A stretch of DNA of 64,000 bases from contig CATQHI010000002.1 of the NCBI GenBank assembly GCA_958295895.1, forward strand, positions 186,001 to 250,000. The letters are read 5' to 3'. The stretch is from Saprospiraceae bacterium (GTDB taxonomy: Bacteria > Bacteroidota > Bacteroidia > Chitinophagales > Saprospiraceae). The translations under genes were made by a program, and so were the position numbers. This document shows, piece after piece, positions 59,806-64,000 of the stretch. The notes under the pieces were generated by a model. The model was given only the letters and a program-made list of their open reading frames with translations, searched no databases and was not told the DNA's origin. The number at the start of each line of letters is the position of its first letter. Position 1 is the first letter of the stretch.

Positions 59806-60788
59806 GGATTGCTGTTTTGTTTAAAGTCCGCCAGTATAACATCTGCCGTGGCGGGAATGGTGATGTGTTGGTCGAGTCGCACCCTCAGTTGGTCGTTATT
59901 CAGGCCGGCTGCCTCTAGGTAACCCGCCAGTCTTCGTAGCAGTTCGCGCCGGAGCTGCTCGTGTAACCAAAGGACCCTCTGCTCACCCCGCCACGCTAAG
60001 ATGTGCGCGTGCTGCCGCTCGCGGTAGTGTTGCATCCGGTCGGCTACTTCCCCCACTCTGGTACCGGTGAGCGCGCTGGCAGTGGCTACCTCTACGGTCC
60101 AGCCGTCCGGACGCGCCGGGGCCAGGTGCAGACTACGACGTAGCTCGGCGGCGGCCAGGCGCGCTTCCTTCGGTAGACTATCGGCTTTGTTGACTACCAA
60201 GTGATCGGCCAGTTCCAGAATGCCGCGCTTGATGCCCTGTAGCTCATCGCCGCTGGCAGGCTGGGCGAGCAGCAGGAAGGCATCCGTCATACTGTGTACC
60301 TGCCACTCCGACTGCCCCACCCCCACGGTCTCGACGATGATATAATCGTAGCCCGCCGCCTCGCATAGCAGTACTGCCGCCCGGCTGGCCGGCCCTACCC
60401 CTCCGAGCTGCCCGGCATTCGGGCTGGGACGGATGTACACTTCCGGCAACCGAGTGAGTAGCTCCATACGGGTCTTATCGCCCAGAATACTACCGCCGCT
60501 CAGGCTACTTGTGGGGTCGATGGCCAGCACGGCCAGCCGGTGGCCCCGCCGCACCAGCTCCTGCCCGTAGGCCTCGATGAAGGTGGACTTGCCCACCCCG
60601 GGAGTGCCGCTGATACCGAGCCGAAAGGTGGGCCGGGGCGGGGTGTGCCGTTCGGCTAGAGCGATAAGCTCCGCGGCGGGGGCCAAGTCTTCGGGGCGGC
60701 TGCTCTCTACCAGGGTGATGGCGCGGCCTAGGCCGCGGCGGTGGTGGTGGGGGGTAGTGAGGGCATGGAAGAGATCGGCGGGGGACAT
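59802..60788 (-). CDS. meaB: methylmalonyl-CoA mutase-associated GTPase MeaB
   Basis: This G3E GTPase of 328 residues from ATG 60788 (MSPADLFHALTTPHHHRRGL) protects and reloads B12-dependent methylmalonyl-CoA mutase. Motifs are GISGTPGVGKSTFIEAYG (P-loop), LAIDPTSSLSGGSILGDKTR, YIIVETVGVGQSE (switch II region) and HLVVNKADSLPKEA (base recognition). An open extension upstream lacks conservation. A TACCTTTA -7 box lies 4 bp before the ATG. Its partner pathway enzyme, methylmalonyl-CoA epimerase, lies at 63571 on the other strand. The coupling to lemA is unusual. Confidence 0.94.
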   Translation of the reverse strand: MSPADLFHALTTPHHHRRGLGRAITLVESSRPEDLAPAAELIALAERHTPPRPTFRLGISGTPGVGKSTFIEAYGQELVRRGHRLAVLAIDPTSSLSGGSILGDKTRMELLTRLPEVYIRPSPNAGQLGGVGPASRAAVLLCEAAGYDYIIVETVGVGQSEWQVHSMTDAFLLLAQPASGDELQGIKRGILELADHLVVNKADSLPKEARLAAAELRRSLHLAPARPDGWTVEVATASALTGTRVGEVADRMQHYRERQHAHILAWRGEQRVLWLHEQLRRELLRRLAGYLEAAGLNNDQLRVRLDQHITIPATADVILADFKQNSNP

Positions 60789-60792
60789 GGGA

Positions 60793-60800
60793 TAAAGGTA
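60793..60800 (-). promoter_or_regulatory. candidate -7 box giving a leaderless meaB transcript
   Basis: The minus strand reads TACCTTTA, seven of eight positions of TAnnTTTG, ending 4 bp before the meaB ATG. Transcription would then begin at or next to the start codon. Confidence 0.4.
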
Positions 60801-60988
60801 GCTGGCCCTCGTCCGCCGAGACCGACCAGGCGGGGTTAAAGAATACCTAAAGCAGGGTACGAGGCCGCAAAATGAAGCCGCCCGGCGGTTTCTTAGCGTA
60901 CCGGCCACCCCACCGCACCGATCGCCTCATTTCCCGAACCGGTAATGCGCGAGTCTGCCCCGGGCGGCGTGGGTGTCCGGCTTTACGC

Positions 60989-62020
60989 TCAGGCCGGCAG
61001 GTCGAAGAGCCTGCGGAAATCGTCGAGCTGTTTCGGATTACCGACTACGATGAAACTGCCCTCGGGACCCAGTACGGTATCCGGACCAGGATTGACCTGA
61101 TACTTACCACCCTGCAGCCGGTGACCGATGATATTAACGCCGGTAGTAGAGCGCAGATTCAGTTCCATGATGGGCTTGCCGCGATATTTGTCCGGTAGCT
61201 GGTCGTAGGTCAGCTCCTCAAAGCCAATATCGGCCGAGAGCTCGTTGGTGATAAAGCTGAAGAACTCCACCGCCCCTGGCTTCGAGATTAGGGTAGCCAT
61301 GTAAAAGCCTCCAATCTGCTCGGGCATAATGACGTGACTGGCCCCGGCCTTGATCATTTTCTGCCGGCCACGTACCTCCTTGGCCCGGCTTACGATGCGT
61401 AGCGCCGGATTCAGATCCTTGGAGGAAAGCACAATGAAGAGATTGTCACTATCGTCGTTGAGCGCGGTGATCAGACTACTGGCCCGCTCGATCCCCGCCG
61501 CGAAGAGCGCATCGTCGTGGGTGGCATCGTCGATGACGTAGAGGATATCCTCTTCCTCCTCGATCAAATCGGAAAGCTTCTCCTTATTGAGTTCGACGAT
61601 CACGTAGGGGTGGTCGTGCAGCCGCAGGTGGCTTACGATCTCCCGCCCGTACTTACCGTAGCCACACACGATGGTATGCCCCTCCATTTTCTCGATCCTC
61701 GCCTGGATCCGGTTGTACTGCATGGTTTCGAAGAGTTTGCCGTCAATAACATAATACGAAAAAGCCGCCAGCACGTAGGCTACAATACCGATGTTAAACA
61801 CCACCAGCGCCGACACAAACAGCCGCCCCGCATTGGAAAGCGGTTGTACCTCCCCAAAGCCCACCGTCGATATCGTGATCACCGACATGTAGAAGGCGTC
61901 GATCAGCGTGTACCCCTCGATCAGCATCAGCCCCACCGTGCCCACCGCCATGGTGATAACCAGCAGCAGCAGCGCCAGGCGCAGATCCAGAGCCGTGGAG
62001 GTAAAGCGAAAACGCATCAT
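60989..62020 (-). CDS. potassium channel family protein with TrkA_N and TrkA_C domains
   Basis: This 343-residue MthK-like channel has two transmembrane helices flanking a pore loop with the selectivity filter ISTVGFGEVQPLS (residues about 52-64). A RCK/TrkA_N Rossmann domain (TIVCGYGKYGREIVSHLRLH, YVIVELNKEKLSDLIEEE, ITALNDDSDNLFIVLSSK) and a TrkA_C domain (YRGKPIMELNLRSTTGVNII) follow. The RCK part probably gates the pore in response to nucleotides, calcium or pH. It is transcribed leftwards from a repeat-rich gap. Confidence 0.94.
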   Translation of the reverse strand: MMRFRFTSTALDLRLALLLLVITMAVGTVGLMLIEGYTLIDAFYMSVITISTVGFGEVQPLSNAGRLFVSALVVFNIGIVAYVLAAFSYYVIDGKLFETMQYNRIQARIEKMEGHTIVCGYGKYGREIVSHLRLHDHPYVIVELNKEKLSDLIEEEEDILYVIDDATHDDALFAAGIERASSLITALNDDSDNLFIVLSSKDLNPALRIVSRAKEVRGRQKMIKAGASHVIMPEQIGGFYMATLISKPGAVEFFSFITNELSADIGFEELTYDQLPDKYRGKPIMELNLRSTTGVNIIGHRLQGGKYQVNPGPDTVLGPEGSFIVVGNPKQLDDFRRLFDLPA

Positions 62021-62028
62021 TTAGTAGT

Positions 62029-62109
62029 AGAGTAGTTCGGTAGTAGGGTAGTCTGGGCGACGGAGGCCGAAAGCTACCGCTTAAATACTCCGCACCTGCG
62101 GCCCCGCCC
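62029..62109. repeat. TAGTTCGGTAGT repeat and exact dispersed GC-rich motif upstream of the channel gene
   Basis: TAGTTCGGTAGTAGGGTAG at about 62033 matches the arms of the hsdM/hsdS inverted repeat. GCACCTGCGGCCCCGCCC (62092-62109) is an exact reverse copy of the dispersed motif. The 165-bp gap has no other clear element. Confidence 0.8.
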
Positions 62110-62185
62110 TATCACACCTACCACACCTCCAACGACCGTCTAACCAGCGAAGGGTCTACCCTGCAAGGTCTGACGAGCCGAAAGC

Positions 62186-63448
62186 CTACCTCACCTGTCC
62201 ATCGCCCCGCACCAGCCACTTATAGCTCGTCAGCGCAGCCAGCCCCATGGGGCCCCGCGCGTGCAGTTTCTGCGTACTGATGCCGATCTCCGCCCCGAGC
62301 TCGAACTGCCCCCCGTCGGTGAAGGCGGTGCTGGTGTTGACGTACACCACGGCCGCGTCGATCTCGCGCAGGTAGCGGGCCTGGTTGATCTCGTTGTCGC
62401 TCACAATGCTCTCGCTGTGGCGGCTGCCGTAGCGGCTCACGTGGGCGATGGCTGCGTCGATATCGTCGACTACTTTGATGGAAAGGGCCATGCGTAGGAA
62501 CTCCGTGCCGAACGATTCGGCCGTAGCGCGGTGCAGTAAGTCGGCGGGATACTGCCCCTCGAGCTGGGCGTAGGCAAGTTTGTCGGCGTAGACCTCGCAG
62601 CGGTAGGTGGTGGCCAGGTCTGCTAGTAGGTCGTGCAGGTCAGCTAGGTGGGAACGGTGCAGCAGTAAGCAGTCCAGGGCGTTGCAGACGCTCACGCGGC
62701 GGGCCTTGGCATTGGTGATGATGGCGCGCGCCCAGTCCAGGTTGGCCTGCTCGTCGACGTAGGTATGGCAGATGCCGGCGCCGGTCTCGATTACGGGCAC
62801 GGTGGCGTGTTTACGCACGTAGTCGATCAGGCCCTGGCTGCCGCGGGGGATGATCACGTCGACCAGTCCGTCGGCGGTGAGGATGGGCAGCAGGGCCTCG
62901 CGCTCGGCCGGGGCGAGGTAGCAGGCGGCGGGCAGTCCGGTATCCTGTAGCGCTCGGTCGATGAGTTCCTTAATGGCCTGATTACTGTCGGCGGCGTCGC
63001 GACTTCCCTTCAGTACCGTAGCATTGCCCGCCTTCAGGTTCAGCCCGAAGACGTCGAAGGTCACATTTGGTCGTGATTCAAAGACAATGCCGACTACGCC
63101 GATGGGTACGCTTACGCGGCTCAGTTGTAGCCCGTTAGCTAATCCGCGGTCTTCCAAAAGGGTGCCCAGCGGAGAGGGCAGGTCGGCCACCCGGCGCAAG
63201 TCAGCGGCGATGGCTAGTAGGCGGTCGGCATTCAGGAGTAGGCGGTCGTACTTCGGGTTGGTGGGTTCCATACGGGCCAGGTCGAGGGCGTTGGCGCGGA
63301 GTAGGGCGGGGATATTTTCTTCGGTGAGCTCGGCCAGGCGGCGTAGACAGGCGTTCAGCTTTTCCACGGGCAGGCGGTTGAGCAGGTGGGCGGCGGCGCG
63401 CAGGTGCAGGAGTGTAGCGGGAAGGGCGGTGGGGGCGGCAACTGTCAT
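62186..63448 (-). CDS. proA: glutamate-5-semialdehyde dehydrogenase
   Basis: This 420-residue enzyme reduces gamma-glutamyl phosphate in proline synthesis. I chose ATG 63448 (MTVAAPTALPATLLHLRAA); an upstream in-frame codon at 63538 adds 30 unconserved residues. Landmarks are VSVPIGVVGIVFESRPNVTF, LKAGNATVLKGSRDAADSNQ, IPRGSQGLIDYVRKHATVPV, the catalytic Cys in KARRVSVCNALDCLLLH and the ending VNTSTAFTDGGQFELGAEIG with KLHARGPMGLAALTSYKW. No proB is next to it. Confidence 0.97.
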   Translation of the reverse strand: MTVAAPTALPATLLHLRAAAHLLNRLPVEKLNACLRRLAELTEENIPALLRANALDLARMEPTNPKYDRLLLNADRLLAIAADLRRVADLPSPLGTLLEDRGLANGLQLSRVSVPIGVVGIVFESRPNVTFDVFGLNLKAGNATVLKGSRDAADSNQAIKELIDRALQDTGLPAACYLAPAEREALLPILTADGLVDVIIPRGSQGLIDYVRKHATVPVIETGAGICHTYVDEQANLDWARAIITNAKARRVSVCNALDCLLLHRSHLADLHDLLADLATTYRCEVYADKLAYAQLEGQYPADLLHRATAESFGTEFLRMALSIKVVDDIDAAIAHVSRYGSRHSESIVSDNEINQARYLREIDAAVVYVNTSTAFTDGGQFELGAEIGISTQKLHARGPMGLAALTSYKWLVRGDGQVR

Positions 63449-63521
63449 GGCGGCGGGGTGTTGTAGGGGGGCTGATACGGTCTGGTAAAATACTATTCCT
63501 ATAGCAGTCTGCCCGTTCAGC

Positions 63522-63562
63522 GCAGCCGGAGGCTGCATTTTGCTGGCGCTGCCGGAGGCAGC
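63522..63562. repeat. twin short hairpins upstream of the epimerase gene
   Basis: GCAGCC-GGA-GGCTGC (63522-63536) and GCTGCC-GGA-GGCAGC (63548-63562) are two perfect 6-bp stems with the same GGA loop, each followed by ATT. The second ends 8 bp before the first possible epimerase ATG. Confidence 0.75.
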
Positions 63563-63570
63563 ATTGTACT

Positions 63571-63984
63571 ATGTGTATGACCCTTGAACATATCGGTATT
63601 GCCGTGGCCGACCTGGCCCAGAGTGAGGAATTGCTTAAGCGCCTGCTCGGCCGCGGGAGCTATAAGCGGGAGACGGTAGCCACCCAGCACGTCACCACGA
63701 GCTTCTTTACCGCCGGTGGCAATGGGGCCAAACTGGAACTAGTGGCTGCGGAGGGACAGACCGGGCCGATCCAGAAGTACCTGGACAAGCGCGGTCCTGG
63801 CATCCACCACCTGGCCTTCGAGGTAGAAGATATCGTAGCGGAGATGCAGCGGCTCCGAGAAGATGGCTTCGAGCTGCTTCAGGAAGTACCTACGGAGGGG
63901 GCGGACAATAAGCTGGTCTGCTTCCTGCACCCTAAGTCGACTAACGGCGTGCTCGTCGAGATTTGCCAAAGCCGCCGCACATGA
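63571..63984 (+). CDS. mce: methylmalonyl-CoA epimerase
   Basis: This 137-residue (or 135-residue from ATG 63577) glyoxalase-fold enzyme interconverts the two epimers of methylmalonyl-CoA. Metal-binding and catalytic residues are visible in LEHIGIAVADL, RGPGIHHLAFEVEDI and NGVLVEICQ, and the segment KLELVAAEGQTGPIQKYLDK is typical. It belongs with MeaB (60788) in propionyl-CoA/succinyl-CoA conversion. The stop TGA overlaps an ATG at 63981, so another gene probably follows. Confidence 0.94.
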   Translation: MCMTLEHIGIAVADLAQSEELLKRLLGRGSYKRETVATQHVTTSFFTAGGNGAKLELVAAEGQTGPIQKYLDKRGPGIHHLAFEVEDIVAEMQRLREDGFELLQEVPTEGADNKLVCFLHPKSTNGVLVEICQSRRT

Positions 63985-64000
63985 TCAGTGAGAAACGTCT
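63981..64000 (+). CDS. possible start of the next gene (only six codons visible)
   Basis: ATG 63981 overlaps the epimerase stop (ATGA) and reads MISEKR before the window ends. The overlap suggests an operon partner, but no product can be named from six codons. Confidence 0.3.

Noticed and set aside
63383-63406. GGCGCGCAGGTGCAGG in proA resembling the dispersed motif
   Set aside because: It needs an insertion and several mismatches to align. I left it out of the count.
1-64000. tRNA, rRNA, CRISPR array or prophage
   Set aside because: No cloverleaf-like segments, ribosomal sequence, regular spacer-repeat array or phage structural genes were seen on either strand by eye; a covariance search could still find a missed small RNA.

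Overview
The window looks like chromosome from a high-GC member of the Bacteroidota, most likely a Saprospiria/Lewinella-type marine bacterium. I infer this from the gene content: a secreted protein ending in a type IX secretion sorting domain, TonB-dependent receptors (one paired with a DUF4249 lipoprotein), LytS/LytTR regulation, DUF4143 ATPases and a dimeric-type glycyl-tRNA synthetase. Several genes also carry the Bacteroidota-type -7 box TAnnTTTG upstream. I saw no rRNA, tRNA, CRISPR array or prophage.

Layout. 1-4619 (minus): type I restriction-modification genes hsdM and hsdS, followed by an AAA ATPase and a DUF4276 protein that runs off the left edge; together they look like a defence island. 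4904-6230 (plus): an internally deleted Crp-like regulator, a DUF4260 membrane protein and an EVE-domain protein. 6465-12459: a TonB-dependent receptor divergent from a LytS/LytTR two-component pair, then a DUF4143 ATPase. 12685-20238 (minus): cell-surface genes (T9SS cargo, DUF4249 lipoprotein with its receptor, two lipoproteins). 20311-24368: two insertion sequences. One is intact with perfect inverted repeats and a 7-bp target duplication; the other is decayed and splits an S41 peptidase gene. 24575-33403 (plus): serine hydrolase, NAD+ synthetase, DUF819 membrane protein, SDR, flavin reductase, C-terminal processing peptidase and a Uma2-family protein. 33406-40011 (minus): a broken and an intact SulP transporter, an ABC exporter, a DUF2237 protein and a tolC with two frameshifts. 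40084-47175: comEC, frr, serS, rho (long disordered insert, C-terminal frameshift) and an MBL hydrolase. 47177-56305: UvrD-type helicase-nuclease, prs, a GCS2-CBS fusion, a second DUF4143 ATPase and glyS. 56315-63984: M28 peptidase, DUF3299 protein, two TPM proteins, lemA, meaB, a K+ channel, proA and methylmalonyl-CoA epimerase. MeaB and the epimerase both belong to the methylmalonyl-CoA pathway.

The most unusual signal is a dispersed motif, GGGCGGGGCCGCAGGTGCAA. It occurs about 16 times in 64 kb, on both strands, between genes and inside at least seven coding sequences. A second GC-rich family (core CGTCCGCCGA/TCGGCCGA) and several hairpin repeats sit between genes. Frameshifts in tolC and rho suggest either residual assembly errors or real decay. 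The most interesting gene-level candidate is the ATPase + DUF4276 pair inside the restriction-modification operon, whose architecture resembles PARIS-type guard systems.
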